From: Lytechinus variegatus | Taxonomy: Eukaryota; Echinodermata; Echinoidea; Temnopleuroida; Toxopneustidae | Reading direction: 5' to 3' | DNA length: 64,000 nt | Assembly: GCF_018143015.1 (NCBI RefSeq) | Contig: NC_054751.1 | Span: 28,068,783 to 28,132,782, forward strand | The notes under the pieces: model-generated | Databases searched by the model: none | The model's input: the letters and a program-made list of their open reading frames with translations, nothing else | What the model was told of the DNA's origin: nothing | In this document: in pieces, positions 28,280-40,049 of the stretch | How positions within the stretch are numbered: the first letter of the stretch is position 1 | Layout of the letters: the number at the start of each line of letters is the position of its first letter | Translations under genes and position numbers: made by a program

Positions 28280-30925
28280 CAGGGGCGGATCCAGCTTTCG
28301 CCAATAAAGGGGCCCAATTTTTTTTTTCAGCCATATTTTCCCCGATCGGCCGCTCGAAGATTTTTTTTGGGTTTGTTTCTTTGAAGGGGGTAGTCTTACA
28401 AGTCACATCTTAGCTTTATTCTTTAAATCAACATAAATGTATAATATCATAATCCTTATTTTATAATGCCTGTGCGAAGCGCGTGCAATTTTTTTTTAAA
28501 TTGCATGAATTTTTTCCTAAAATTTGAACTTTTTGAAAAAAAGATGTGCCTGCAATAATTACTGCGAACGCGAAGCGCGAGTAGAAATTTGTGATAAACG
28601 TTTTGAACTGATCGGAAAGGTAGGCCTACCAGTCCTGTTAAAGACTGCATACAGTTAGCCACGAAAACGTGATATATTTCAACAATCAAATAATGCGAGC
28701 GCGAAACGCGAGCTGAAAATTTTTGACATTTCTACATAAAAAATTTTAATTATTTTTTTGTAATCATGAACAGGATAGCTATACAGTATTACTTAACAAT
28801 TGATGCGAGAGCGAAGTCCGGGCGGAAAAATTCTAGATTTGAGATCTCGAATTCTAGAATGCGAGCGCAAAGCGCGAGCAGAAAATGTTTGTATACGTTT
28901 TGAACTGATCGAAAGGTGCCTTTTAAGGACTGCTTGCATTTAGCCCTGAAGACATTACATATTTCAACAATCAAATAATGCGAGCGCGAAGCGCGAGCTG
29001 AAAATTTTTGACATTTCTACATAAAGAATGGAAAACTTTAATACAATATACTTATTACAGAAAAAAGCAATTCGAATCTGTACTGATTCCCAATATTTAT
29101 CACACACAAATCCATTATCCCATAAACTAAAGACTCTAACAGTATTTGACATAATACACTTCAAAGTTTACTACTTATGTTTAAGTACGTAAATAACATG
29201 CTCCCACCTTCATTTCACAATTTTTATACTCTTAATACATCTATTCATTCATACCCTACCCGTTACACTTCAAATTTCCATTTAATCAACCCCAAACTGC
29301 TTATTGCGCAGAGATCCAGACACCATGGTCCAGATATGTGGAACTCTCTACCAGCAGAGTCTGTAAAACAATCTTCGTCTCTTCACTCATTTAAGGCTAA
29401 CGTTAAATCTATGTTATCATCAGAATATTTGAAGTAAAATTTCTGTGTCGTATCCTTTTTATCGTGAATTTATTCCTCCTTCGATTTAGTCATCACCAAT
29501 ATCTTCATCATGACCACCATCATCTCCATGGCCTTCATTATCATCATCATCATCATCATAATCATCATCATCATCAACAACAACAACATCATCATATCAC
29601 CGTCACCCTCAGCTTTATCATCTTCATCTTCACACTATGATATTGCATGAATTCATGTTTCGTATTTGAAAATATATGCCCATTCTGCTTTATAAATGTA
29701 TTAATTCAATTAGTATAAGTTTGGGATTGTCATTTTTTCAAGCAATCTGCTTATGATGACAATCCTTCTCCTGCAAATTGTGAATATCATATAGTTAATA
29801 ATTTTGTCTGGAATTATTTTTTTAGTACTCTTTATTTATGATTCATGCCAAAAATGCTAATATTATGTTTATTATGTTATGAAAAATGTATTATACGAAT
29901 GTTATGGATGCAGAAGAAAACAATAAATCAAATCAAATCAATTGATGCGAGCGCGAAGTGCGAGCGGAAAAATTCTAGATTTGTTTCCTAAATCATGAAA
30001 AAGATGAATAAAATGGAATCTTCCTATATTAATAATGCGAGCGCAAAGTGCGAGCGTAAAAAAAAATCGTGATTTCGACCTTGAACGGGATACTCTATTC
30101 ATGTTTAAATCATGAAAGGGATGAGAAAGGGGATCTTCCTACATTAATAATTCGAGCACAAAGGGCGAGCGGAATTTTTTTATATTGTGATCTAAAACTG
30201 GATAAGTGAATGAAAATGCGCGCGCGTGTTTCAGATTTAGACCTATAATCTAGGCATTCTACATAATCTTTTATCATGAATATAAAAGCGAGCTTAAAAT
30301 ATTTGATATTCCGATCTGATATTTCAAACACTTTATAGGAAACTTGTAAGGTGGATATAAATCGCACTTGATAAAGAGCGGATATGTTTCATTATTACTT
30401 TAATTTTGAGACATAGGACCTTGACATCCTTAGGACATGTTATCATATGAATATGATGACTATATATCTTCCTATTCATCTTGCTAAGCGCGAGATTAAA
30501 AAAAAGGGACAATTTAATTATTAAATTGATATCTTAGTATACATGCATAATGAGGGCGCGGAATCTGATGATATTATGGCCTGAACACTGTACATTCAAG
30601 CACCTTTTTATTATGAATAGGATGCATCATTAATTAGTTGATATATTTTTAACCATAAATGCGAGCGCAAATCGAGAGCCGAAATTTTTGATAAACTGTC
30701 ATGAAAAGGGGATTTTAGGTAGTTTGTTATACAATCAATATTGAGACATACATAACCCGCCAATCAAAAATGCAAGCATAGCGGCGCTAGCTGATGCGTT
30801 TTGATAATCAGACCTGAAAAGGGATATTTAGAAAACTTTATGGAATACATGAAAATAATAGGTACCTGATAAATCAAATTCGCGAACGCACAGCGCAATT
30901 GGAAAATGTTAATGGATCCGCCTAT
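28280..30925. mobile_element. possible inner hAT-like element
   Basis: CAGGGGCGGATCC starts at 28280 and GGATCCGCCTAT ends at 30925. Flanks ACATGAAT and GCATGAAG agree at six of eight positions. It would enclose most of the GCGAGC tandem repeats and the truncated LINE. Ends and duplication are imperfect. Confidence 0.45.
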
Positions 30926-31030
30926 GCATGAAGAAGAGGCAAATGAATAATGGATTTATAATGATGTGTTCATGAATAAATGTAATATCACTTATAAAAA
31001 TAATCAATGCGAGCGGGAAACTCGAGCGAT
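28465..31030. repeat. tandem repeat with GCGAGCGCGAAGCGCGAGC core (first array)
   Basis: About 13 units spaced roughly 90 to 150 bases carry the core, usually as ATAATGCGAGCGCGAAGCGC followed by GAGCTGAAAATTTTTGA. Units drift by point changes. A LINE insertion (29030-29940) interrupts the array and the repeats resume on the far side. Confidence 0.9.
29030..29940 (+). mobile_element. 5'-truncated CR1/L2-group LINE fragment
   Basis: The plus strand encodes the tail of a reverse-transcriptase ORF; 29177-29437 is open and includes HSYPTRYTSNFHL and RHHGPDMWNSLPAES, the C-terminal motif seen in the LINE at 51545. A 3' UTR with ATC repeats and a tail AATAAATCAAATCAAATCA follow. It sits cleanly inside the GCGAGC tandem array. 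The upstream reading frame is broken, so it is dead. Confidence 0.85.
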
Positions 31031-31988
31031 TTGTATTTTAATCATTTGATGCTTTCAATTTCGTTTAATTTCTCATCAGAGTAGGCCCTGCTAGAATTAT
31101 GTGAGCGGGAGCCAGGCGCGGATCCAGGATTTCTTAGGGGGCCCTAATTTCAAGTCAAGTAATAATCGTGCCGAAATATTGACTCCCATTGCCGAATGGG
31201 TAATGTCTAGTTCAGTTAATTCTAACAGAAACCTCTCTTGCATTGTAGGCATTCTTCGTTCCTGTGGGTACTCCCATTTTTTTTCTACTTTTTGTTTCAG
31301 GGTTGAAAAATCTTAGGGGATGACACCCCTGTATCGCCACGTATGAAAACTGGTTGTGCAATAACTAAATTGCATATTCTGCATGAAAGAAAATTAATAT
31401 TTTATTTTGGGTAAGATATTCTTCAAAAGATATAAATTAACATGCTTTTTATTATATAGTTGAGGTAGACTCCGTAGTCAGCACTCAGCATTTACTAATT
31501 GGGAGTGCACTGCCTACTTAGATCTGTGTTTGGATTTATTATATAATCGTTTGTTATTCGCTTGAAATCCATTCAAAACAGTGAGTTGTCTTGTCAATCC
31601 TAATCAACAAACATTGGCTCTTCCGCTCTTGCAAAAATCGTATAAAGTATCAAAAGGTTATGTATCTTATAATCTTGCTCAAATTTTATATACTCCAAAT
31701 AGATTTTCAAAAGAAACAGAATGCGTGTAAACGGTGTATATAAATAGAAAATAAGATACTAAAGATAAATATACTGTAAAAATATTCTTTATTATCAGTG
31801 TCTTTATAAATATGAAAACAATGCTCTTAAGTTCGCATCATTTTGGACGATAAGTTCTAATCTCTCTCTTTCATACGATACTAGCGAAACATGAATTCCA
31901 AGGTCCCATGTATCTTGTATACATCAACTAGTTCAAGATGTAACAATAAATGTAAATGATAGCAATGCAGTTTAGGCCTGAGTAAATA

Positions 31989-34053
31989 CACAACAAAAAA
32001 AGTAAGTCCCCCTAAATCAAATTGCTGTAACTTTTGAACAGAATTATTTTGAGATATGATATTTCGTAGGTGGTTTTCTACACTCATTAAGCAACTCCTG
32101 GTGAAAAATGAGATTGATCGGTTGTGTCATGCATGAGTGATTAAAGATTGAATTGAAAATGACTATTTTTGAAAGTCACAAGAATCGATTTTCAGATTGT
32201 GCATATGCAAAGTTGGGCAAAAATTGTTTTTAGGTGAATTTCATGGTGTTATGCTGTTTTACTATCCATTTAGCCACTCCACACACAATTTTGATATTGT
32301 ATGTTCATGGTTGAGTGAGCACAGTGTATTGCAGGGGCCGCGGGGGGGGGTTGCTGGGGGCTTCAGCCCCTCACTTTTTTCCAAAAGCATGTACACAAAT
32401 GTAAAAATGATCATACGATTGTGATTTTCTGGATGGTCAGCCCCCTTCCCACTTTCAAAACCGTTCCGCGGCCCCTGTATTGTGACGTATCATCATAGGG
32501 GTTTATGGTAGTATCCTCTAAAACTTGTTAGATCATGTTAAAATTTGGAAATGTTGATGTCTTCCCCGATTATAGGCCCCTCCCCCATTTCGAAATTCTG
32601 GATCCACCACTGACAGACTGATTTGTCCATAAATTAAACTGATCATGAGAAATTGTTAGGGAAGTATGCATTTATGCAGTATAAAGAGTATTCATACCTA
32701 AGTTTTCGAATGTGCTCGCTCAACCATGAAAATATTTAAAGTTCGGAACGTGTGTAGTGATAGAAATGATGGATGATAAGACAACAGCAATTAAAGTCAC
32801 ATTTGAAACCGAATTTGCCCCCAATATTCACTTTATTACCCTTTAAAATGAGTCTTTGACATTGAAAATACAAATTTTCCCACTTTGATGCGTGCTCGCT
32901 CATCCATGAATATACAAATCGATTTCATTTTTGCACAGAAAGACTGCCCATAGGTTGATAAACATTACTGCCAAGTGACATTGCTAAAGACAGCCGTGAA
33001 AAAAGTTCCACCATATTGAATAAGGGCTTACTTATTCTTAAATATATGCACCTTTAATGTACACAAGTCTATGAGAGAGGAAGTCAAAATTTTAACAAAT
33101 ATGAAATGAGGGTTTGTGTCATGGACGGTTTTTGTTACTTCTGCCAACAAATATTTCATGAAACTTCGCACATGGCTTCAAGGTAACACTATCTAAAAGC
33201 CGCGCACACCAAAAGAATCATTCGATACGGCACAGAGTGGGGCTAAGGCCTAGAACTTTCTTCTCATTTGCATAATTTTCGAATATTGTGTGCTCACTGA
33301 TGCATTAAACATCGGGATTTTCATAAGAATCAAATCAAATGAACTATGCAAGGAGGTTTGTGAAAGATATACAGAGTTACAAATTGCATTTTTCTAATAA
33401 CGTAAAAACGAGCTGATCACATTCCACATGTTCATTCAAGCGTGAATGTGTAATTAAACGCCTTTGAATCATTGAAGCATGTTAATTGGTCATGAACATA
33501 ACGAAAAAGTTGAGAAAAGATAATTTTCAGTTACCAAAATGAAACAATACATGCCTATGATATTTATAAAATCGTATTTTTGTTTTCAATTAATATTCAT
33601 TGAACCGTGAAACGATGGTTATTGTTGAAGATGCTCTCCCCAAAATAACTGTCATCATATTCTATCATTTTTATTGATAGAAATGTGTACAAAATTCAAT
33701 TATAGTAATTTTGGACTTGTGTTTATTCAACCGTAAAATTTAGTCAAAAAGTTGTATCATCTTTTAGAAAGTACCTTTTACAAGCCTTCTGACCATTTTT
33801 CATGATGAGAATGTGGAATTAGCTCCAATAAAATGGAATCAAAGTAATGATATTTGGCTTGTGACTTTTGAAAAGTGACATTTTTGCCTTCTGACGGTGC
33901 TCACTAAAGCATGACGTAAAATACGTCCATAACATTTACTCAGAGGAAAGCTTATAAAATTACTTATACGCTTATGTAAAAATATATTACAAACTCGCAT
34001 TGGTTCGGAAATTATTGATGTTTGTTTAAGGGGGGACTTACTTTTTTGTTGTG
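31989..34053. mobile_element. 2.1-kb Tc1/mariner-like non-autonomous element, TA target site
   Basis: The inverted ends are CACAACAAAAAAAGTAAGTC with CCCC following, and the matching complement at the right. TA stands on both sides (31987-31988 and 34054-34055). No transposase frame exists. The inside has many diverged copies of a motif like GTGCTCACTCAACCATGAAA. The CAGGGGCC element copy 3 is inserted in it. Confidence 0.75.
32332..32477. mobile_element. CAGGGGCCGCGG element, copy 3 (inverted), TSD TATTG
   Basis: 146 bp, opposite orientation to copies 1 and 2, with internal ATCATACGATTGTGATTTTC. TATTG directly flanks both sides (32327-32331 and 32478-32482). Confidence 0.9.
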
Positions 34054-34307
34054 TATAGTTTCAGTGGAATTCGTTAAAAAATAATAAAACGTGATTTCCC
34101 ACTGTAGGTTGGAAACGAAAAGGTATCGTATCATGAACTGTATATAGCTGTCTTTTACGCATTACTACATGAAACAACAATATAGGAACGATAAAAACCA
34201 TACAGTTATTTCAGTTATTTGAGTATTTGACGATTCGTCAAAAAATAAAACACGCATCCGAAACTTTCACCTTTACAATGAATGTTTCATTTATTCTTTT
34301 ACATATT

Positions 34308-34645
34308 GCACACCAAGAAATAAAGGTTCAAAATTGAACCCCGAAAGGTTGATGCAAAATCAGCACCCTATGGGTTAAAAATTTGAACCCCTGATTTGGG
34401 GTTAAAAAATTGAACCCTGCGGTTGGGTTCATTTTTGCACCCTGCGGGTTCAAAACTGCACCCCTAAATTTCAAATTGAAACCCTAGGGTGCAGTTTTGA
34501 ACCCGCAGGGTGCAAAAATGAACCCCAACCGCAGGGTTCAATTTTTGAACCCCAAATCAGGGGTTCAATTTTTGAACCCATAGGGTGCTGATTTTGCATC
34601 AGCCTTTTGGGGTTCAATTCTAAACCTTTATTTCTTAGTGTGTGC
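34308..34645. mobile_element. 335-bp fold-back element
   Basis: The two arms of about 160 bases are near-complete inverted copies, starting CACACCAAGAAATAAAGGTT. Inside, phrases like GGGTTCAAAA and TGAACCCC repeat many times, so the arms themselves consist of short GGGTTC/GAACCC repeats. Confidence 0.88.
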
Positions 34646-34689
34646 AAATAAACTTCAAAATTTCTGTAAATATCTATCAATATATCCAT

Positions 34690-34865
34690 CAGTGTTGTAG
34701 ACAAGGCTCAAACCTCCAAGGCCAAGGCTTTAATACCCAAGACCAAGGCTTCAATCCCCAAGGCCAAGGCCAAGGCATGGAACCCCAAGGCCTAAAAACC
34801 TCAAGGCCAAGGCATTTAAAAACTTTCAATATATGGAACAATGAGCCAACAACAAGGCGGCAGTT
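34690..34865 (+). repeat. CAAGGC-rich repeat, copy A
   Basis: It begins CAGTGTTGTAGACAAGGCTC and continues as irregular CCAAGG/CAAGGC hexamer repeats. It shares its order of landmarks with copy B at 43041. No right-hand partner end is seen here. Confidence 0.75.
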
Positions 34866-34889
34866 CAAATATCAGTACGGCGCGGCGCC

Positions 34890-36690
34890 CCTACATGTAA
34901 GTCGATCATCAATTTGCCCCCCCCCCGTTCGAACATCAATTCGGCCCCCAGTTCGAACATCATTTTGGCATCCCTTCGAACTCAATTTACCTTCCCTAGT
35001 TCGAATATCATTTCGCCCCCCCCCCCTAGCTCGAGTATCAATTTTGCGCCCCCCTAGTTTGAACATCGATTCGGCGCCCCCTAGTTTGAGTATCAATTTG
35101 GCGCCCCCACTTCGAACATCATTTCGGCGCCCTCCTAGTTCGAATATCAGTTCGGCGCCCCTACATGTAGGTCGATCATCAATGTGCCCCCCCCCGTTCG
35201 AACATTAATTCGGCGCCCAGTTCGAACATCATTTTGACATCCCTTCGAACTCAATTTACCTTCCCTAGTTCGAATATCATTTCGCCCCCCCCCCCCTAGC
35301 TCGAGTATCAATTTTGCGCCCCCCCCCCCTAGTTTGAACATCAATTCGGCGTCCCCTAGTTTGAGTATCAATTTGGCGCCCCCACTTCGAACATCATTTC
35401 GGCGTCCCCCTAGTTCGAACATCAATTCGGTGCTCCCCTAGCATGCCTAGTTTGAGTATCAATTGGCGCCCCCCTAGCTCGAACATCGATTCGGCCCCCC
35501 TCCCCAGTTCGAGTATTATTTTTGCGCCCCCAGTTCGAACATTATTTTAACATCCCTTCGAACTTTATTTCGGCGCCCTCCTAGTTCGAATATCAATTCG
35601 GCGCCCCTACATGTAGGTCGATCATCACTTCGCCCCCCCCCCCCCCGTTCGAACATCAATTTGGCCCCCAGTTCGAACATCATTTTGGCCGCATCCCTTC
35701 GAACATCATTTCGGCGCCCTCCTAGTTCGAATATCGATTCGGCGCCCCTACATGTAGGTCCAACATCAATTTGGCGCCCTTAGTTCGAATACCATTTCGC
35801 CACCCCCCCCCCCTAGCTCGAGTATCAATTTGGCGCCCCCTACATCAACTTGGCGCCCCTACGTCGAACATCAATTCGGCCCCCTCCCTAGTTCGAGTAT
35901 CAATTTGGCGTCCCCACTTCGAACATCATTTCGGCGCCCTCCTAGTTCGAATATCAATTCGGCGCCCCAAAATATAGGTCGATCATCAATTCGCCCCCCC
36001 CCCCCGTTCGAACATAAATTAGGCCCCCAGTTCGAACATCATTTTGGCATCCCTTCGAACTCAATTTGCCTTCCCTAGTTCGAATATCATACCCCCCCTA
36101 GCTCGAGTATCAATTATGCGCCCCCCTAGTTCGAACATCAATTCGGCGACCCCCTAGTTTGAGTATCAATTGGCGCTCCCCTAGCTCGAACATCGATTCG
36201 GCCCCCCTCCCCAGTTCGAGTATTATTTTTGCGCCCCCAGTTCGAACATTATTTTAACATCCCTTCGAACTTTATTTCGGCGCCCTCCTAGTTCGAATAT
36301 CAATTCGGCGCCCCTACATGTAGGTCGATCATCACTTCGCCCCCCCCCCCGTTCGAACATCAATTTGGCCCCCAGTTCGAACATCATTTTGGCCGCATCC
36401 CTTCGAACATCATTTCGGCGCCCTCCTAGTTCGAATATCGATTCGGCGCCCCTACATGTAGGTCCAACATCAATTTGGCGCCCCTAGTTCGAATACCATT
36501 TCGCCACCCCCCCTAGCTCGAGTATCAATCTGGCGCCCCTAGTTCCAACATCAATTTGGCGCCCCTACGTCGAACATCAATTCGCCCCCCCCCCCCCGTT
36601 CAAACATCAATTCTGCCCCCAGTTCGAACAGCATTTTGACATTTCTTCGAACATTATTTCAGCACCCTTTTGGTTCGAACATCATTTTCT
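34890..36690. repeat. 1.8-kb minisatellite of TTCGAA-bearing units with higher-order structure
   Basis: The basic unit of about 28-32 bases is like TAGTTCGAACATCAATTCGG plus CGCCCCC. Blocks of many units recur: about 265-bp spacing (34900/35165) and about 710-bp spacing (35448/36158), so block duplication followed unit amplification. C-runs vary in length. The frames read through it are repeat artefacts. Confidence 0.92.
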
Positions 36691-37665
36691 TTCCCCGTCT
36701 TCCTCTCCCCTTTTCTTCTCTTCTTTCCCCTTTCTCTCTTTCTTTTTTCATCCCTTTTTCTTCCCTCTTCCTCTTTCTTCATTTTTCTCCTTTTCCCCCT
36801 CTTCCTCTCTCTTCCCCCCCCCCCCCCCCCCCCTCTTCCTCTTTTTTTCTCCCCCTCCCCTCCCTTTTCTTCTCTTCCTTCCCCTCTTCCTCTTTCTTTC
36901 CCCTCTTCTTTTTCCCTTTTTTCTTCTTTTCTTTCCCCTCTCTTTTTTTTCTTTCCTCCCTCTTCCCCTTTCTCCTTTTCTTTCCCCTCTTCCTCTTTTT
37001 TCTTCCCCCTCTCCCCCTCCCTTTTCTTCTCTTTCTTTCCCCTTTTCTTCTTTTCCTTTCCCCTTTTCTTCTCTTCCTTTCCCCCTTTTTTCCCTTCTCT
37101 CTCTTTTTTCCTCTTTTTTCTTCCCTCTTCCTCTCTTTCCTTTTTTCTCCTTTTCCTTTCCCCCTCTTCCTCTTTTTTCTTCTCCCTCCCCTCCCTTTTT
37201 CTTCTCTTCCTTCCCCCTCTTCCTCTTTTTTCTCTTTCTTTCCCCTCTTCTTCTCCTTTTTTCTTTCCCTTCTTCTTTTCCCTCTCTTTTTTCTTCTCTT
37301 CTTTCCTCCCTCTCCCTTTCTTTTCTTCTCTTCCTCCTTTTCTTTCCTCTTTTTCCTCTCTCTTTTTTTTCTCCTTTTCCTTTCCCTCTCTTTTTCCTTC
37401 TCTTTCTTTCCCCTTTTTCTCTCCTTCCCTTCCTTCCCCCTCTTTCCTTTTTCTTCTTTTCTTCCCCCTTTCCTCTCTTTTTTTCCCCTCTTCCTCCTTC
37501 CCCTCTTCCTCTCTCTTTTCCCCTCTTCTTTTCCCCTCTCCTCTCTCTCCTTTCCTCTTTTCTTTCCCCCTTTTCCTCTCTTTTTTTTCTTCCCTTCTTC
37601 CTTTCTTCTTTTCTTTCCCCTCTTCCCCTCTTTTTCTCTTTCTTTCCTTCTCTCTTTTTTTTAGC
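36690..37665. repeat. about 1-kb polypyrimidine tract
   Basis: The plus strand is nearly all C and T (TCTTCCTCTTTTCTTTCCCC-type phrases). It links the minisatellite to the right end of the 9.6-kb composite. The 340-365-residue frames here are Phe/Ser/Pro- or Lys/Arg/Glu-only and not genes. Confidence 0.95.
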
Positions 37666-37727
37666 CGAAGGGGGGGGGGGGCCGAGGCCCCCTCGGCCCC
37701 CCCCATGGATCCGCGCCTGTGAAGGCA

Positions 37728-38388
37728 TGCATATCGTGTAATATTGTACAAAGTGTCAGTTCTATAAAAATGACTTTACCCATGCATTCATTATGTAATC
37801 AGATACATTTTTTCATATATTTTTCTATAAAGAAAACATATTCATATCAGGGAATTTATGTGAAATGTGGATCCGCCTAGTGGCGTCATGAAATAAAAAC
37901 TTTGAAAATCCATAAAACTCTCTTGTTCGCAAAATAACCTTCATCAGAATGTTTTAGAACTTTCTTTCGCTTGTTTTTTAAACGACTTGTCGTCAGGGGG
38001 AATGTCTTCAAAAATACTATCAAATCATTTAATATAAAAATTCAAGTTATCAATATTTAAAAAAATCACTATTTTGTCATAGAGCTAAGAATGATAAGAA
38101 TCATAAGAGTGAGTGTATTTCTCTTTTATAAGTTGCAGACTCAACATACGTCACTCTAGAAGTCGGGTTGTTTACATGCTCTGAAACATGAAGCTTCCGA
38201 GAAACTTTACGTCAAGATGATTTCGCGAGGATGGACAAGGTCCTGCGGGGTGTGTGCTGGTTGATAAAGACCATGAAATTCCATTCCTTAGCCATGGTCT
38301 ATATCACTTCAACAACTTATTTTTTTTTATAGACGCTTGTTGATATACCTGAGAGGCGACATGATATATATATATACAATTATATATA

Positions 38389-38448
<60 letters not shown>

Positions 38449-39835
38449 GGGAAGTACAAGGCGACTTGAAAGTAACGTTTTTTCCTCTTAAGAGATATAT
38501 ATTAGAGATATAAAATACATGAATAATAATTGGTAAATGTTCATTTTTTTGTATTTACCTTATTTCAAAACTTTATCAATGCAAACTATCATCCCAGCAA
38601 CAGTTTTATGTGTTCGACGCGTCATCTCCCTATAGCTTCACTCACTTCATTCCCCCATTTTCACTGGTATGCTAAGTACATTGCTTGCATTCTTTCGAAG
38701 TGTGAATTGATTCAAAAACAGTTTAAGTAGATCCTTAATTGACACAACATGGGATAGTACAAAATAAAATATTAACCAGCCACCGACACCGAGACGGTTC
38801 ATGCGTACTTCCATTTTCGTTAACGCCGCGAGATCCGTCACGGCGTGTGCACGCTCTCCGATTTCATTGCGCCGTGCTCGCCGCGATAATTCCAAGCACG
38901 AAAGTCGACTCGACAGGGGGCCGGGGGCGAAGCTCCTCTAACATGTCCAAGTTACACGAATGTCTTACAAAACCTCAGAATCGTATCGAGATGTTTACCA
39001 AGAAAGCTGATATCTCCTTCTGATCGTGCTACTTTCATTTTATCACGACAAGCTGTGTTGATTTCAGTGACCTATTTTCTGTGTAAAGAGTGCATTTGCA
39101 ACACAGGGAAAGTCGAAAAGGATGCACCAATCGAATAGAGAGACACAACTTTGATGACATTCATTCGTGTGAGCTGTGACTTTTCATCAACGGCGATAAA
39201 AACAAGATAGGACCAATTGGTAAGAAAATGCCCTAATTCATGTTATTGTGTTTGTTGATTTCTTTTTCGTATTCTGGTAAACAATTAATTGACAGATAGG
39301 TCGTCCAACAAACATAAATAACCTCTTCTTTAAATTCATTAGTCATCTAGAATTTACGAAAACTCAACCGTGCCCTGTACGATTTTTAAAAGTTTTGTTA
39401 TCTTTAAGGTTAATCGTTCATTCGTTCGCATTCGTGAATCATTGTGACGTGAGGATTGATACCACTTTTGTATTATTCCACGATCTCTGAAGAGCAGGCG
39501 TGGTTCTATATGGGGTTGGAGGGATAAGTTGTTTGGGCTCAAGCTTCTCCGATTATAAAAAAAATGATAAGCAAATGGTATAGTAATAGTCAATCGGAAT
39601 AATTATGTCAGTATAGCAAGTACCTGATTACTAGTACACGTTTACAGATTGGTTCAAAAATAGCTCACTATACGCTCACTCGTAAAGTCTATATTCAATG
39701 TGGTATCGGGCAGCGGCCACTCTTTTTCCCGCAAAAGGTGTCTGAAAGATGTTGGGAGGAAGATAGGGCCTCCATTATGTACGTAGGCTTATACCATTTT
39801 ATATGATTTTTTTAGGCCTGTATATATCTAAGGAA
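37728..39835. other. intergenic DNA with (TA)n at 38376-38440
   Basis: No gene seen. It holds a (TA)n run of about 60 bases and a worn transposon end (GTGGATCCGCCTAGTGGCG at about 37867). Confidence 0.5.
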
Positions 39836-40049
39836 GTGTTGCAAGAAAATAGTTGCAATCAATTGCAAATTTCAGAAGCAAAATTACTTTTGATAGATCA
39901 AATTTAACTAACAGTAAATCGATTGTTATTCGTGTTGATTCAAGAAGCAGGCCATCAATCAATTGCAAATGTGCAATGAAATGCGTGACTTTAAATTGAT
40001 TTGGGGACCTTAAATTGACTTGCGATCTATTGCAAGTTTCTTGCAACAC
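39836..40049. mobile_element. 214-bp MITE with GTGTTGCAAGAAA ends
   Basis: GTGTTGCAAGAAA at the left faces TTTCTTGCAACAC at the right, with inner TTGCAATCAATTGCAA-type repeats. Target duplication not evident. Confidence 0.7.

Larger units (their letters stand above)
28121..37719. mobile_element. 9.6-kb composite hAT-like element with exact 8-bp TSD TGAAGGCA
   Basis: The left end CAGGCGCGGATCCA and right end TGGATCCGCGCCTG are perfect inverted ends of 14 bases. TGAAGGCA flanks both (28113-28120 and 37720-37727). CAGG ends and an 8-bp duplication fit hAT transposons. No hAT transposase ORF is visible; the inside is tandem repeats plus later insertions, each listed separately. Another left-type end of the same kind at 31113 suggests a further copy or an internal duplication. 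Confidence 0.8.

Noticed and set aside
28465-31030. CRISPR-like array with GCGAGCGCGAAGCGCGAGC as repeat
   Set aside because: The spacing sequence is itself repeated and diverged, as in a satellite, and the array lies inside a transposon.
34642-36078. Pro/Arg/Ser-rich frames of up to 188 residues
   Set aside because: They read through CAAGGC repeats and the TTCGAA minisatellite; the 'protein repeats' simply mirror DNA units.
36636-37751. Three overlapping open frames of 326-365 residues on both strands
   Set aside because: They are Phe/Ser/Pro-only or Lys/Arg/Glu/Gly-only and come from a polypyrimidine tract that is open in several frames at once; no protein-like composition.
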